Below, piece after piece: positions 8,243-17,152 of a stretch of DNA of 64,000 nucleotides; within the stretch, counting starts at the first letter, position 1; each line of letters opens with the position of its first letter. This DNA is from Salaquimonas sp041736675 (GTDB taxonomy: Bacteria; Pseudomonadota; Alphaproteobacteria; Rhizobiales; Rhizobiaceae). Made by a program: the position numbers and the translations under genes. The notes under the pieces are model-generated. The model had not been told where the DNA came from. It worked only from the letters and a program-made list of their open reading frames with translations, and searched no databases. The stretch spans positions 24,236 to 88,235 of the forward strand of contig JBGSTD010000016.1 of NCBI GenBank assembly GCA_041736675.1. Reading direction: 5' to 3'.

Positions 8243-9163
8243 TCACAGCTCAGACTGCCAAGGCGGGTTTGCACCGGTTCTAGAAACGGTGACAGCGGCA
8301 ACGCTGACAGCAAGGCTAACGGCAGACAGAAGTTCCTCCTTCGAAATCCCGTTAAGTTTGGTTTTTTCAAGTAATCCGCTCCTGCTTAGTCCGGCAAGAA
8401 ATCCCGCGTTAAATGAATCTCCCGCCCCGACTGTATCAACAACCGTGACCTTTCGCGCTGGAACATCGAACGAGAAACGCTCTGTATAGACGCTGACACC
8501 ATCACCGCCCATGGTCAAAAGCACGACGCGAACGCCCTTTGTGAGCATATCCTTGATGACCGCTTTGCTATCCTTGTCGCCCGCCAGCCAATGCAAATCT
8601 TCATCAGAAACCTTGACAATGTCCGACATGGCGATCATCCGCGCGATACGTGCCTTGTGGCGCTCCGCATCCTTGATGAATCCGGGACGTATATTGGGAT
8701 CAAGCGAAATGACTGACGTGTCCTTGTGACGTGCCATCAGCGCCTCATAGGCAGTGCCGCAGGGTTCCGGGATAAGGCTGATCGCACCAAAATGCATGGC
8801 GGCAGGTGCTGAGCGGAACTCCGGCAGATCATCAACAGAAAGCATTCTGCCGGCCGAATTCTCATCAAAGAAAACATATTGGGCTTGGCCGTTTGTCAGC
8901 TTCACAAATGCCAGCGTCGAAAGATTGTCGGATCGCACACAATATTGGGGACTGACATTGGAGGCTTTCAACCCTTCGATCAATTGCTCGCCAAACATGT
9001 CGGTTGAAATGCCTGAAACAAACCCTGTTTCCTCACCAAGCCTGCCAAGAGAAATCGCCGTATTGAAAACTGCCCCGCCACATATGGGCAACAACACATC
9101 TTCACCACCGGGCAATTGCCTGGGTAGCATGTCAATCAGCGCCTCACCGCAACAAATTATCAT
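8243..9163 (-). CDS. PfkB-family sugar kinase, probable fructokinase
   Basis: This 306-residue ribokinase/PfkB-fold enzyme transfers phosphate from ATP to a sugar. The N-terminal signature CGEALIDMLP is typical of fructokinases, as is the substrate-binding GGAVFNTAISLGRLG. The C-terminal signature DTVGAGDSFNAGFLAGL carries the anion hole and catalytic Asp. It is the last gene of a leftward operon with a sugar mutarotase (59-nt gap) and a ROK regulator, opposite frcBCAK. Phosphorylation of fructose imported by FrcBCA is the simplest role. Ribose or 2-keto-3-deoxygluconate cannot be excluded. Confidence 0.86.
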   Translation of the reverse strand: MIICCGEALIDMLPRQLPGGEDVLLPICGGAVFNTAISLGRLGEETGFVSGISTDMFGEQLIEGLKASNVSPQYCVRSDNLSTLAFVKLTNGQAQYVFFDENSAGRMLSVDDLPEFRSAPAAMHFGAISLIPEPCGTAYEALMARHKDTSVISLDPNIRPGFIKDAERHKARIARMIAMSDIVKVSDEDLHWLAGDKDSKAVIKDMLTKGVRVVLLTMGGDGVSVYTERFSFDVPARKVTVVDTVGAGDSFNAGFLAGLSRSGLLEKTKLNGISKEELLSAVSLAVSVAAVTVSRTGANPPWQSEL

Positions 9164-9222
9164 AACGCATACCTTTCATGCCATGAAAGATCCGGGTCGC
9201 TTTCATGCCTTCTTAATATTGA

Positions 9223-9651
9223 CTAGGGATAAATTACGCCCTTGCGAATTATCAGGTTGGCATAAAGCCTTGGTTCGCTTGTGGCAATGATGGCATGGGC
9301 AGATTTTACCCGGTTGTAAAACACTTCGCCCACCAAAACTTCGACCGGCATCTCAGGTGCATGCTTTTTGCAAGCAGCTTCGATTTCAAGGTGAACCGGC
9401 TCGACAGCATTCACATCATCGCCTTTTGCTGAGCGAAACAGGCTTCGTGGCACAAAATCATCGACCGGCAGTACGCTTAGTACTGCGTTTACAACGGCAA
9501 TGATTGACAGGCCATCCGCTCTTACGAGCCGTTTGGCGTCACTCAAGGCAGGATAATTGCCATCTACAATGGCGATCTCATCGCCATGTCCCATCGCTCT
9601 CAAGGCAAATAAAAGCTCGGGCCCCAATATGGGATCAATATTTTTCAACAT
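9223..9651 (-). CDS. RbsD/FucU-family sugar mutarotase
   Basis: Members of this family convert ring forms and anomers of monosaccharides (ribose pyranase RbsD, fucose mutarotase FucU) so that kinases and isomerases receive the right isomer. At 142 residues it matches the family. The catalytic His lies in AMGHGDEI and the following IVDGNYP matches the FucU pattern; the C-terminal YANLIIRKGVI matches the family's tail. The frame is open upstream to 9756, but the family start is the ATG at 9651, which overlaps the end of the ROK gene by 17 nt, suggesting coupling. With FrcBCA importing fructose, ribose and mannose in rhizobia, it probably serves those sugars. Confidence 0.88.
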   Translation of the reverse strand: MLKNIDPILGPELLFALRAMGHGDEIAIVDGNYPALSDAKRLVRADGLSIIAVVNAVLSVLPVDDFVPRSLFRSAKGDDVNAVEPVHLEIEAACKKHAPEMPVEVLVGEVFYNRVKSAHAIIATSEPRLYANLIIRKGVIYP

Positions 9652-10945
9652 TTTCCATCTCTTTGAACAATACATTCTGATCGAGCAGGTAGCGGGCAAA
9701 CAGAGGCAATCCCGCACCCCCGATTGCCCGCGCCCCCGCCCCGACACTGCCTTCAAGGATCAAAGGTTCTTCAATCCCCTGAAGGTCAAGCGTGCCAATG
9801 TTTTCCATGATTTTCCTCACCAGCCGATTGCGGACATCCGCCGGAAAACCACCGTCAATAATTGCCGCCTCAAAGTCGATCACCGAAGCGCAGGCAACAA
9901 TAGCGACCGCAATGTTTTGTGCTGTCAGTGCGATCCATTCTTCCATTGTTTCGCCGAATTCCGACCAGTCTTCGGGTGACAACCAGACTGGCGAAGTATC
10001 AACGCCTTTTTCTTTCAACATCTGCTCAAGCTTGTATACCGAAGCATGGTCGATCAACTGGGATGCCTTGCCATCAATGCCCATGACCGGCATGGATCCG
10101 AGCGCACCCGCATTGCCGCTTCTGCCCGAATAGACAGAGTGATTGAGAACGATCCCGCCGCCGATAAACGTGCCAATGAAGAAATAAACGAAATCAGCAA
10201 ATTCCGCCCCCCTGCCAAACACAAGCTCTGCACCGCAGGCAGCGGTTGCATCGTTTTGAACAAATGTCGGCAAATCCGTAAATACTGAAAGCTCCTCCCG
10301 GAAATCAAAACCGTGCCAGGCTTCCATTTGCCCTTTCGGCGCACCGACTTTTTCTGCCCAGTTCCACAGCTCAAACGGCATGGAAATACCGATACCGGCA
10401 ATCCGCAGGCGCTGGGATGCGCTCAAGGCAGCTGTCAGTTCCTTGATCCCGTCTTCGGTAAATTTCAAAAGATCGGCGGGCATCGGATACTGGTACGTCC
10501 TGTGCAAAGCCATCTTTTGCCGGCCAAGGAAATCAACAAGAACAAGATCAGCACTTCGCCTGCCAATCTTCAAACCTATGGAAAATGCCCCTTCCGGATT
10601 GAGTGACATCGGAATGGAAGGCTGCCCTACTTTTCCGCGTTGCGGTTCTCCACGGATCAAAAGACCGTCACTTTCAAGCGCCCGCATGATAACAGATACC
10701 GTTTGCGCCGAAAGACCTGACCGGCGGGCAATCTCGGATTTGGGCAGACTTTCGTGCCGGCGGACAAGGGACAGCACCAAGCGTTCATTGTAAGCACGCA
10801 CACGAGTCTGGTTCGCCCCGCCGCTGGGGTCGATGATCCTGTCCTCTCTTGATAGTGCGATCGACAATGTTTCCTCCAGGCGCTCAATGAAATAAGAGCG
10901 AATTGACTCGCCTGCCAACAAGGCTGAGCCTTCCCCGCGCACCAT
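9635..10945 (-). CDS. frcR: ROK-family transcriptional regulator, probable FrcR
   Basis: A 436-residue protein with an N-terminal winged helix (LPKSEIARRSGLSAQTVS near residues 68-85), then the ROK sugar-kinase-like domain with the ATP loop IGLKIGRRS and a Gly-rich GTFIGGGIVL. Such proteins repress sugar operons and release DNA when bound to sugar. In rhizobia a ROK gene called frcR lies beside frcBCAK; here the gene is divergent from frcB in the same way. A 29-bp palindrome between the two genes is the likely operator. The first 45 residues before GGANQTRVRAYNER are unusual, so the true start could be further in. The symbol rests on synteny and memory. Confidence 0.87.
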   Translation of the reverse strand: MVRGEGSALLAGESIRSYFIERLEETLSIALSREDRIIDPSGGANQTRVRAYNERLVLSLVRRHESLPKSEIARRSGLSAQTVSVIMRALESDGLLIRGEPQRGKVGQPSIPMSLNPEGAFSIGLKIGRRSADLVLVDFLGRQKMALHRTYQYPMPADLLKFTEDGIKELTAALSASQRLRIAGIGISMPFELWNWAEKVGAPKGQMEAWHGFDFREELSVFTDLPTFVQNDATAACGAELVFGRGAEFADFVYFFIGTFIGGGIVLNHSVYSGRSGNAGALGSMPVMGIDGKASQLIDHASVYKLEQMLKEKGVDTSPVWLSPEDWSEFGETMEEWIALTAQNIAVAIVACASVIDFEAAIIDGGFPADVRNRLVRKIMENIGTLDLQGIEEPLILEGSVGAGARAIGGAGLPLFARYLLDQNVLFKEMENVEKY

Positions 10946-10972
10946 AACGCCAGTGCATCATTGCACAAGCAT

Positions 10973-11001
10973 AATAAATAAATCAAATGGATTTATTTAT
11001 T
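10973..11001. promoter_or_regulatory. Perfect 12-bp inverted repeat, probable ROK operator
   Basis: Arms AATAAATAAATC (10973-10984) and GATTTATTTATT (10990-11001) are perfectly complementary around a 5-nt spacer. The layout of A/T-rich arms around a short centre resembles NagC/Mlc-type ROK operators. It sits between the ROK gene and frcB, and its right edge overlaps a TTGACA (11000-11005) that could be the frcB -35 box, so binding would block frc transcription. The -10 box is unclear. A second small repeat, GTGCA-4-TGCAC (10953-10966), lies just before the ROK start. Confidence 0.7.
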
Positions 11002-11062
11002 GACAGGCTAAAAAATGAATGCCAGATTAGAGGCAGATAACGGCTGCTCATTTATCGGGAGC

Positions 11063-11124
11063 GCTCGTCAAACGAGCATCCGACGGGGCGTTATCCGTGT
11101 GACAAGGCTGAAATGGTTTCAGCC
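11063..11124 (+). promoter_or_regulatory. frcB mRNA leader with two strong hairpins
   Basis: Two perfect short stem-loops lie in the untranslated leader: GCTCGT-3-ACGAGC at 11063-11077 and GGCTGAAA-3-TTTCAGCC at 11106-11124. The second ends about 27 nt before the frcB ATG, leaving the GGGAG at 11140-11144 free. They may stabilise the abundant binding-protein mRNA or serve as a regulatory RNA target; this is inference. Confidence 0.45.
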
Positions 11125-11151
11125 GACAAAAGAATACCTGGGAGACTTTCA

Positions 11152-12180
11152 ATGAAAAAAACTATTATTAAGGCCGCGCTTGCGGCTCTTGCGATGGGCG
11201 TTGTTTCAGTTTCTGGCGCAAATGCTGCCAGCCACGCAGTGGGCGCCTGCCTGATCACAAAAAACAACACGAACCCTTTCTTCGTTAAAATGAAGGAAGG
11301 CGCTGAAGCCAAAGCTGCAGAAGCGGGCGTTGCCCTTCAGGCTTTTGCCGGTGAAAAAGACGGCGATGCCGGCCCGCAGATTACTGCAGTGGAAAACTGC
11401 ATTGCTGCCGGTGTAAAGGGTATCCTGATTACTCCATCAAACGATTCTGTTGGTCCGGCACTGAAAAAAGCCCGCGAAGCCGGCATTTTGGTCATTGCTC
11501 TTGATACGCCATTGGCAGATGCTGATGCTCAGGACATGACCTTTGCAACAGACAACTTCGAAGCAGGAAAACTGATCGGCGCCTGGGCTAAAGCCAAATT
11601 GGGTGATGCAGCCAAAGACGCCAAAATCGGCATGCTCGATATCAACAAGGACAACATTTCGGTTGACGTTCAGCGCGACACCGGCTTCCTCGTTGGTTTC
11701 GGCATTGAAGTTCCTGATCTGACTGTAATGGGCTCTGAAACAGATCCGCGCGTTATCGGCCATGAATCATCAGGTGCAAACCCTGAAGGCGGCGTGACGT
11801 CAGTTGAAAACCTGCTCGCCAAAGAGCCGAACATGAACGTGGTCTACACAATCAACGAACCTGCTGCTGAAGGCGCCTATCAGGCTCTGAAAAAAGCCGG
11901 CAAGGAAAAAGACGTATTGATCGTTTCTGTTGATGGTGGATGCCCGGGCATTGCCAGCGTCAAATCAGGTGTTATCGGAGCAACATCACAGCAGTATCCG
12001 CTTTTGATGGCTTCGAAAGGCATCGAGGCAATTGCAGCCTACGCAAAAGACGGCACAAAACCAGCCGTTTCCGAAGGCCTGACCTTCTTCAATACCGGTG
12101 TAAACCTGGCCACTGACCAGCCGGTTGAAGGTGTTCCTTCGATTGACTCAGCAAAAGGCACAGAACTCTGCTGGGGCTAA
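11152..12180 (+). CDS. frcB: Fructose/ribose/mannose ABC transporter substrate-binding protein FrcB
   Basis: A 342-residue periplasmic protein with a clear signal peptide (positively charged MKKTIIK, hydrophobic core, cleavage near GANAA about residue 25). It belongs to the ribose-binding-protein family: the mature start reads ACLITKNNTNPFFVKMKEG, and the hinge and sugar contacts include TPSNDSVGP, ALDTPL and DGGCPGIASV. The C-terminal ELCWG matches my memory of rhizobial FrcB. The ATG at 11152 has GGGAG 7 nt upstream; an earlier in-frame ATG at 11113 falls inside a leader hairpin. It is the first gene of frcBCAK. A stem-loop after the gene probably gives it more transcript than the membrane genes. 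Confidence 0.93.
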   Translation: MKKTIIKAALAALAMGVVSVSGANAASHAVGACLITKNNTNPFFVKMKEGAEAKAAEAGVALQAFAGEKDGDAGPQITAVENCIAAGVKGILITPSNDSVGPALKKAREAGILVIALDTPLADADAQDMTFATDNFEAGKLIGAWAKAKLGDAAKDAKIGMLDINKDNISVDVQRDTGFLVGFGIEVPDLTVMGSETDPRVIGHESSGANPEGGVTSVENLLAKEPNMNVVYTINEPAAEGAYQALKKAGKEKDVLIVSVDGGCPGIASVKSGVIGATSQQYPLLMASKGIEAIAAYAKDGTKPAVSEGLTFFNTGVNLATDQPVEGVPSIDSAKGTELCWG

Positions 12181-12209
12181 TCCCTAACGTCTTGTATTCT
12201 TGACATACC

Positions 12210-12235
12210 AAGGGGCGGCATTACTGTCGCCCTTT
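12210..12235 (+). terminator. Intercistronic stem-loop between frcB and frcC
   Basis: An AAGGGGCG arm (12210-12217) pairs with CGCCCTTT (12228-12235) with one G-T wobble and a 10-nt loop. There is no long T run, so it looks like a partial terminator or mRNA-stabilising hairpin rather than a full stop. Such elements after binding-protein genes commonly set the excess of binding protein over permease. Confidence 0.55.
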
Positions 12236-12282
12236 GACTACCAGCACAATCACCTGCAAATCGATTGGGGGGAGCCTTAGCG

Positions 12283-13362
12283 ATGAATGAAAACGCAGCG
12301 CCAGTAAAGTCATCGACAAATTTCGAAGACAAACTAGACCAGGCAGACAAGGCAGTCGCGACCTTCGACAAGGACGACCATACCTTTTTCAATCAGGCAA
12401 GAGTATTCATCCGGGCAAATCCGACCGTCATTCCGTTGATGGTTCTCCTGATCAGCATCTTCTTTTTCGGATTGATTGCGCCAAGGTTCATGAGCCCGGG
12501 CGCACTATCAATAGTCATGCAACAGGTCACAGTGACCGGTTTTGTTGCACTTGCCCAGACACTGATCATCCTGACCGCAGGTATTGATCTTTCAGTTGGC
12601 GTTATTCTGGTTGTTTCCATGATAGTCATGGGACGTCTCGCCGTGATCAACGATGTACCCGTTATCCTTGCAATTGCGGCTGGAATGGCGGTCGGCGCTT
12701 TCATGGGTTGGATCAACGGAATTCTAGTGGCAAAAATAAAACTGCCGCCTTTTATTGTCACCCTTGGCACCCTCAATGTCTTTACCGCCTTGAAACTCTG
12801 GTATTCACATTCCGAATCCGTTCGCAATATCGACATCGAGGAAAAAGCTCCTGCTTTGCTCTGGTTTGGTGATGGCTTCAAGGCTCTGGGCGCGACAATC
12901 ACCTATGGCAGTCTGGCACTGTTCATTCTAGCCGGTGTGCTCTGGTTCATGCTCAATCATACCGCCTGGGGACGCCATGTTCACGCAATCGGCGATGATC
13001 CAGAATCGGCAAATCTTTCAGGCGTCAACACAACCCGCATGTTGATTTCGGTCTATGCTGTTGCAGGCCTTATCTGTGGGTTTGCAGCCTGGATTGCAAT
13101 TGGCCGTGTCGGCTCCGTTTCGCCAATTGCCTTTGACACAATAAATCTCGCCAGCATCACCGCAGTTGTGATTGGCGGAACGTCGCTTTTCGGCGGACGC
13201 GGATCAATCATCGGCTCTGTGCTGGGCGCGTTCATCGTCGGCGTGTTCAACACCGGTCTATCCCTTGCCGGCGTCGATGATTATTGGCAGCTCTTTGCAG
13301 CCGGCTGCCTTGTACTTGTCGCTGTGGCTCTGGATCAAAGCCTGAGGAGGGCATCACAATGA
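12283..13362 (+). CDS. frcC: Fructose-type ABC transporter permease FrcC
   Basis: A 359-residue integral inner-membrane protein of the ribose-type (BPD_transp_2) permease family, with about ten hydrophobic segments after a 55-residue polar N-terminus. Typical family stretches are QTLIILTAGIDLSVG, LPPFIVTLGTLNV and VVIGGTSLFGGRGSIIGSVLGA. GGGGGGAG lies 8 nt before the ATG at 12283, which fixes the start over the in-frame ATG at 12265. The stop overlaps the frcA start (ATGA), so permease and ATPase are translationally coupled. Confidence 0.93.
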   Translation: MNENAAPVKSSTNFEDKLDQADKAVATFDKDDHTFFNQARVFIRANPTVIPLMVLLISIFFFGLIAPRFMSPGALSIVMQQVTVTGFVALAQTLIILTAGIDLSVGVILVVSMIVMGRLAVINDVPVILAIAAGMAVGAFMGWINGILVAKIKLPPFIVTLGTLNVFTALKLWYSHSESVRNIDIEEKAPALLWFGDGFKALGATITYGSLALFILAGVLWFMLNHTAWGRHVHAIGDDPESANLSGVNTTRMLISVYAVAGLICGFAAWIAIGRVGSVSPIAFDTINLASITAVVIGGTSLFGGRGSIIGSVLGAFIVGVFNTGLSLAGVDDYWQLFAAGCLVLVAVALDQSLRRASQ

Positions 13363-14144
13363 GTGCACTTGAACCCATTATCAAAACCCGTGGGCTGATG
13401 AAACGCTACGGAACTGTGGTTGCCATGAATGGTGCGGATTTTGATCTGATGCCGGGAGAGATCCTCGCAGTGATCGGCGACAATGGTGCAGGAAAATCCA
13501 CCTTGATCAAGGCATTGTCCGGCGCTGTGACACCCGATCACGGTTCAATCTGGATGGAAGGCAAGGAAGTGCTTTTCCGTTCACCTGACGATGCCAGAAA
13601 AGCCGGCATTGAAACGGTTTACCAGACCCTGGCCATGTCGCCTGCCCTGTCGATCACCGACAACATGTTCATGGGACGCGAACTGCGCAAGCCGGGTATT
13701 CGCGGCAGCCTGCTTCGCCAGCTTGATCACAAGGCCATGGCTGACTTTGCCCGAAACAAATTGTCAGAACTTGGTCTGATGACCATTCAAAATATCAATC
13801 AGTCGGTCGAAACCTTGTCGGGGGGGCAACGCCAGGGCGTTGCTGTTGCGCGCGCTGCGGCTTTTGGCTCAAAGGTCATCATTCTTGATGAACCGACAGC
13901 CGCCCTCGGAGTAAAAGAATCCCGCCGCGTTCTCGAACTGATTGCAGACGTCAAGTCGCGTGGCATTTCGATTATCCTGATTTCTCATAACATGCCCCAT
14001 GTTTTCGAAATAGCCGATCGCATTCACATTCATCGTCTTGGAAGGCGCCTTTGCGTGGTCAATCCGAAGGACTACTCAATGTCAGATGCGGTTGCCCTGA
14101 TGACCGGGGCAAAAGAACCGCCAGCAGAAGCGATTGCAGCTTGA
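13359..14144 (+). CDS. frcA: Fructose-type ABC transporter ATP-binding protein FrcA
   Basis: A 261-residue ABC ATPase. Walker A is GDNGAGKST, the signature is LSGGQRQGVAVARA, Walker B is VIILDEPTAALG and the switch His is in ILISHNMP. Unlike RbsA or XylG, which are two fused ATPase domains of about 500 residues, this has a single domain and should work as a homodimer, as in rhizobial FrcA. The ATG at 13359 overlaps the frcC stop and follows GAGGAGG. The end overlaps the frcK start. The open frame upstream to 13284 is read-through inside frcC. Confidence 0.93.
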   Translation: MSALEPIIKTRGLMKRYGTVVAMNGADFDLMPGEILAVIGDNGAGKSTLIKALSGAVTPDHGSIWMEGKEVLFRSPDDARKAGIETVYQTLAMSPALSITDNMFMGRELRKPGIRGSLLRQLDHKAMADFARNKLSELGLMTIQNINQSVETLSGGQRQGVAVARAAAFGSKVIILDEPTAALGVKESRRVLELIADVKSRGISIILISHNMPHVFEIADRIHIHRLGRRLCVVNPKDYSMSDAVALMTGAKEPPAEAIAA

Positions 14145-14764
14145 AAACAGTGGATCTGGCAAACGAAATCATCCGGCGTTCAAAGCTTCAAAACCGGATG
14201 ATGGTTGCCATTTCCGGCCCGCCGGGTGCCGGAAAATCTACCCTCGCTGCAAAACTCCATACAGAGATTGCGCGGCTTGGCTCTCAATCCGTCATTGTCC
14301 CGATGGACGGATTTCATCTCGACAATGATGAACTCGACCAACTCGGTCTGCGTGCCCGCAAAGGTTCACCAGACACGTTTGACGGTGAAGGATTTGTTTC
14401 CTTGATAAGGCGCCTCAAGGCTCAAAAATCCGATGAAATCATTCCCGAGTTTGACCGGACAAAAGATGCAGTGGTGCCGGGCAATTCGTGCGTTACAACA
14501 CAAGAGAAAATACTTCTTGTGGAAGGCAACTACCTGCTCCTGAAAGATGACCCATGGTCCGGTCTGAACGGATTGTTCGATCTGACAGTTTTCATTTCGC
14601 CCTCATTTAAGATTCTCGAAGAACGCTTGATTGGCCGTTGGCTTGGCTACGGATTTTCGCAAACCGGAGCAATTGGCAAGGCCCTTTCCAATGACATCCC
14701 CAACTCCAAGACTGTCGTGAACAATTCGTATCCTGCAGATATTCTATTGGACGCTTTTGTATGA
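14141..14764 (+). CDS. frcK: FrcK-type P-loop kinase
   Basis: A 207-residue P-loop kinase with Walker A GPPGAGKST, related to uridine kinase and pantothenate kinase. The acidic motif PMDGFHLDND and LLVEGNYLLLKDD with Arg-rich LIGRWLGYG are typical of the family. It follows frcA as in rhizobial frcBCAK. The substrate of FrcK is not firmly known to me; a sugar is presumed. The likely start is TTG 14141, overlapping the frcA stop; GTG 14150 is an alternative. Its stop overlaps the next ATG, so transport, FrcK and ribokinase form one coupled operon. Confidence 0.85.
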   Translation: MKTVDLANEIIRRSKLQNRMMVAISGPPGAGKSTLAAKLHTEIARLGSQSVIVPMDGFHLDNDELDQLGLRARKGSPDTFDGEGFVSLIRRLKAQKSDEIIPEFDRTKDAVVPGNSCVTTQEKILLVEGNYLLLKDDPWSGLNGLFDLTVFISPSFKILEERLIGRWLGYGFSQTGAIGKALSNDIPNSKTVVNNSYPADILLDAFV

Positions 14765-15642
14765 AAAATCGGTTGTTTGTCTTTGGCTCTATCAATCTTG
14801 ACCTTGTCACTCGTGTCGCCCGCCATCCGCAACCTGGAGAAACACTGCACGGCAGCAACTACATAATGTTGGCTGGCGGAAAGGGTGCCAACCAGGCGCT
14901 CGCCGCAGCTTTGGCATTTGACCAAGAGCCTTCTCGCACATTGATGATTGGCGCAGTCGGAAACGATGCCTTTGGCACACCAGCATTGGCAAACCTGAAA
15001 AAATTTGGTGTTGATCTAAGCAATACAATCGAGGTCGGCGCGGGTACAGGCATCGCCTTGATTGCAATAGACAAGCATGGCGAAAACGCGATCATCGTAT
15101 GCCCAGGTGCCAACGATCATATATACGCTGATCAGATTAAAAAAGCCGGCCTTGCAAAAGGTGATATCTTGCTGACCCAGCAGGAGGGCAATCTGGAAGA
15201 AATCTGGAAGGCCCACAGTTTTGCCAGACAACAAGGCGCAACGGTGATCCACAATGCCGCACCGGCATTGGAAACGACCACCGACACTTACAAGAACATC
15301 GACGTGTTGATCATCAATGAAATCGAAACACGCGAGATAGGCAGATTGACCGGAATTGCGGAGAGTTCAGCAGAAGACATTGCAAGGGATCTGGCAGACA
15401 TGTTTGGGCTTGTTGTGATTCTTACACTCGGCTCCCAAGGCGTGTTCGGGGTCTTCAGGAAAACAGAGTTGAAACTTGCAGCGCCAACGGTAGAAGTCGT
15501 CGACACCACCGGAGCCGGCGATACTTTCTGCGGAGTATTCGCCGCGTCTCTGCTCATGGGCAAGGATTATCCCGATGCACTTCAGGCGGGCCTGAATGCA
15601 GCCAGCCTGGCTTGCACACGTCTGGGCGCCCAACAAACCTGA
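14761..15642 (+). CDS. rbsK: Ribokinase-like PfkB sugar kinase
   Basis: A 293-residue PfkB-family kinase closer to ribokinase than the kinase at 8243-9163: the N-terminal FGSINLDLVTRVARHPQPGET, GGKGANQALAAA and the C-terminal DTTGAGDTFCGVFAASL are ribokinase hallmarks, and NAAPA plus NEIE match the nucleotide and metal region. It would convert ribose to ribose 5-phosphate. Translational coupling to frcK by ATGA places it in the frc operon, so the operon pairs a transporter with broad sugar specificity with two kinases. It converges on gnd with only 17 nt between them. Confidence 0.87.
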   Translation: MKNRLFVFGSINLDLVTRVARHPQPGETLHGSNYIMLAGGKGANQALAAALAFDQEPSRTLMIGAVGNDAFGTPALANLKKFGVDLSNTIEVGAGTGIALIAIDKHGENAIIVCPGANDHIYADQIKKAGLAKGDILLTQQEGNLEEIWKAHSFARQQGATVIHNAAPALETTTDTYKNIDVLIINEIETREIGRLTGIAESSAEDIARDLADMFGLVVILTLGSQGVFGVFRKTELKLAAPTVEVVDTTGAGDTFCGVFAASLLMGKDYPDALQAGLNAASLACTRLGAQQT

Positions 15643-15659
15643 AAAGCCAACATCCGCAT

Positions 15660-17087
15660 TCAACTGCCCGGATGGTTTCCCGCTCCGTTCCATGGTCCGT
15701 GATGTGCACCTTCTTCACCTATCCGTCCGAACGAGTGGGCACCAAAAAAGTCCCTTTGCGCCTGAATCATGTTGGCAGTTGAACGCTTCGTGCGCATCAT
15801 GTCGAAATAGGCAAGACTTGCCCCAAGCGAAGGCGCAGGGTTTCCCGAAAGTGCCGCCTCTGAAACCACTTTACGAAGTTCCGCATGGGACTTTTTCATG
15901 ATGTCGGCAAAGAATGGTGAAAACATCAGGTTAATGCCAGAATGTTCACTCAAGGCATCTGCCATATCGTTGAGCATCGAGGAACGGATGATGCATCCCT
16001 CACGCCATACCTTTGCTATTTCCGGCATTGGCAACGACCAGTCATATTCGCGGGATGCCGCTTCAAGCATGTCGAAGCCCTGCGCATAAGAGGCAATTTT
16101 TCCGGCAAGCAACGCCTTTTCAAGTGTTTCAATGGAAAGCGCCGCTGACTTTATCCCGCTGGGCGCTGCACCAAAAATAGCCTCGCCGCTGGTTCGCTCC
16201 TCAAGCCGCGAGGACATGGTGCGCGCTGCAACAGCAGCATCTATGGCTGTAACAGGAGAAGCAAGGTTCAGCGCTTCGATTGCTGTCCAGCGACCGGTGC
16301 CTTTTTGACCCGCCTTGTCGAGAATGACATCTAGAATGGGTTTACCAGTCTTTTCATCAGTCACTTTGGAAACTTCGGCCGAAATCTCCACGAGATAGGA
16401 TTTGAGCGGCCCCTCATTCCATTTGAAAAATGTATCCGAAATTTCACCTGCGGATAGTTTCAACCCGTCACGCATGATCCCGTAAATTTCAGAGATCATC
16501 TGCATGTCGGCATACTCAATGCCGTTGTGGACCATTTTGACAAAATGCCCTGCACCGCCTTCGCCCATCCAGGTCGCACAAGGCGTATCCTCATAGTCTG
16601 CCGCAATTGCCATAAAAACTGATTCAACCCTGTCCCAACCGGACTTTTCGCCGCCGCCCATGATCGAAGGGCCAAATCTCGCACCCTCCTCACCACCGGA
16701 GACACCAATTCCTAGGAAGCGGTAACCATTGTCTTCAGCTTCTTTTGCCCGCCGGTTGGTGTCATGAAAATTGGCATTCCCGGCATCAATGATCAAATCT
16801 TCAGGACCAATAAGCGGGCGAAGCGCAGCAATCTGCTGGTCGACCACCGGTCCGGCGGGAACCATCAGGATAATTGATCTCGGCTCTTTGATTGCCGCCA
16901 CAAATTCTTCCATGGTTTCACAAGGCGTAATCAAATCGGCCAGCTCTCCGACATTTTGATGAAACTCGGTTGTCGTCGATACCGTGCGGTTGAATACGGC
17001 AACCGGAAATCCGTTATCGGCAATATTCAGGGCCAGGTTTCCTCCCATTGTTCCAAGACCTATCAGTCCGAGTTTCGGTGAAGTCAT
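15660..17087 (-). CDS. gnd: 6-phosphogluconate dehydrogenase, decarboxylating
   Basis: Converts 6-phosphogluconate and NADP to ribulose 5-phosphate, CO2 and NADPH in the pentose phosphate pathway. At 475 residues it is full length. The dinucleotide fold starts IGLGTMGGNLALNIADNGF, the substrate region is GVSGGEEGARFGPSIMGGG with the catalytic Lys in FVKMVHNGIEY, and GQKGTGRWT follows. The C-terminal tail is present. It lies directly downstream of idnD in the same orientation (65-nt gap), so the product of the idonate route feeds straight into it. Confidence 0.96.
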   Translation of the reverse strand: MTSPKLGLIGLGTMGGNLALNIADNGFPVAVFNRTVSTTTEFHQNVGELADLITPCETMEEFVAAIKEPRSIILMVPAGPVVDQQIAALRPLIGPEDLIIDAGNANFHDTNRRAKEAEDNGYRFLGIGVSGGEEGARFGPSIMGGGEKSGWDRVESVFMAIAADYEDTPCATWMGEGGAGHFVKMVHNGIEYADMQMISEIYGIMRDGLKLSAGEISDTFFKWNEGPLKSYLVEISAEVSKVTDEKTGKPILDVILDKAGQKGTGRWTAIEALNLASPVTAIDAAVAARTMSSRLEERTSGEAIFGAAPSGIKSAALSIETLEKALLAGKIASYAQGFDMLEAASREYDWSLPMPEIAKVWREGCIIRSSMLNDMADALSEHSGINLMFSPFFADIMKKSHAELRKVVSEAALSGNPAPSLGASLAYFDMMRTKRSTANMIQAQRDFFGAHSFGRIGEEGAHHGPWNGAGNHPGS

Positions 17088-17152
17088 CCTTGTGTTCCCT
17101 TCAATTGAATTCAGTCAAATATTTCGATGTTCTTGACCTGAGCCAATCACAT

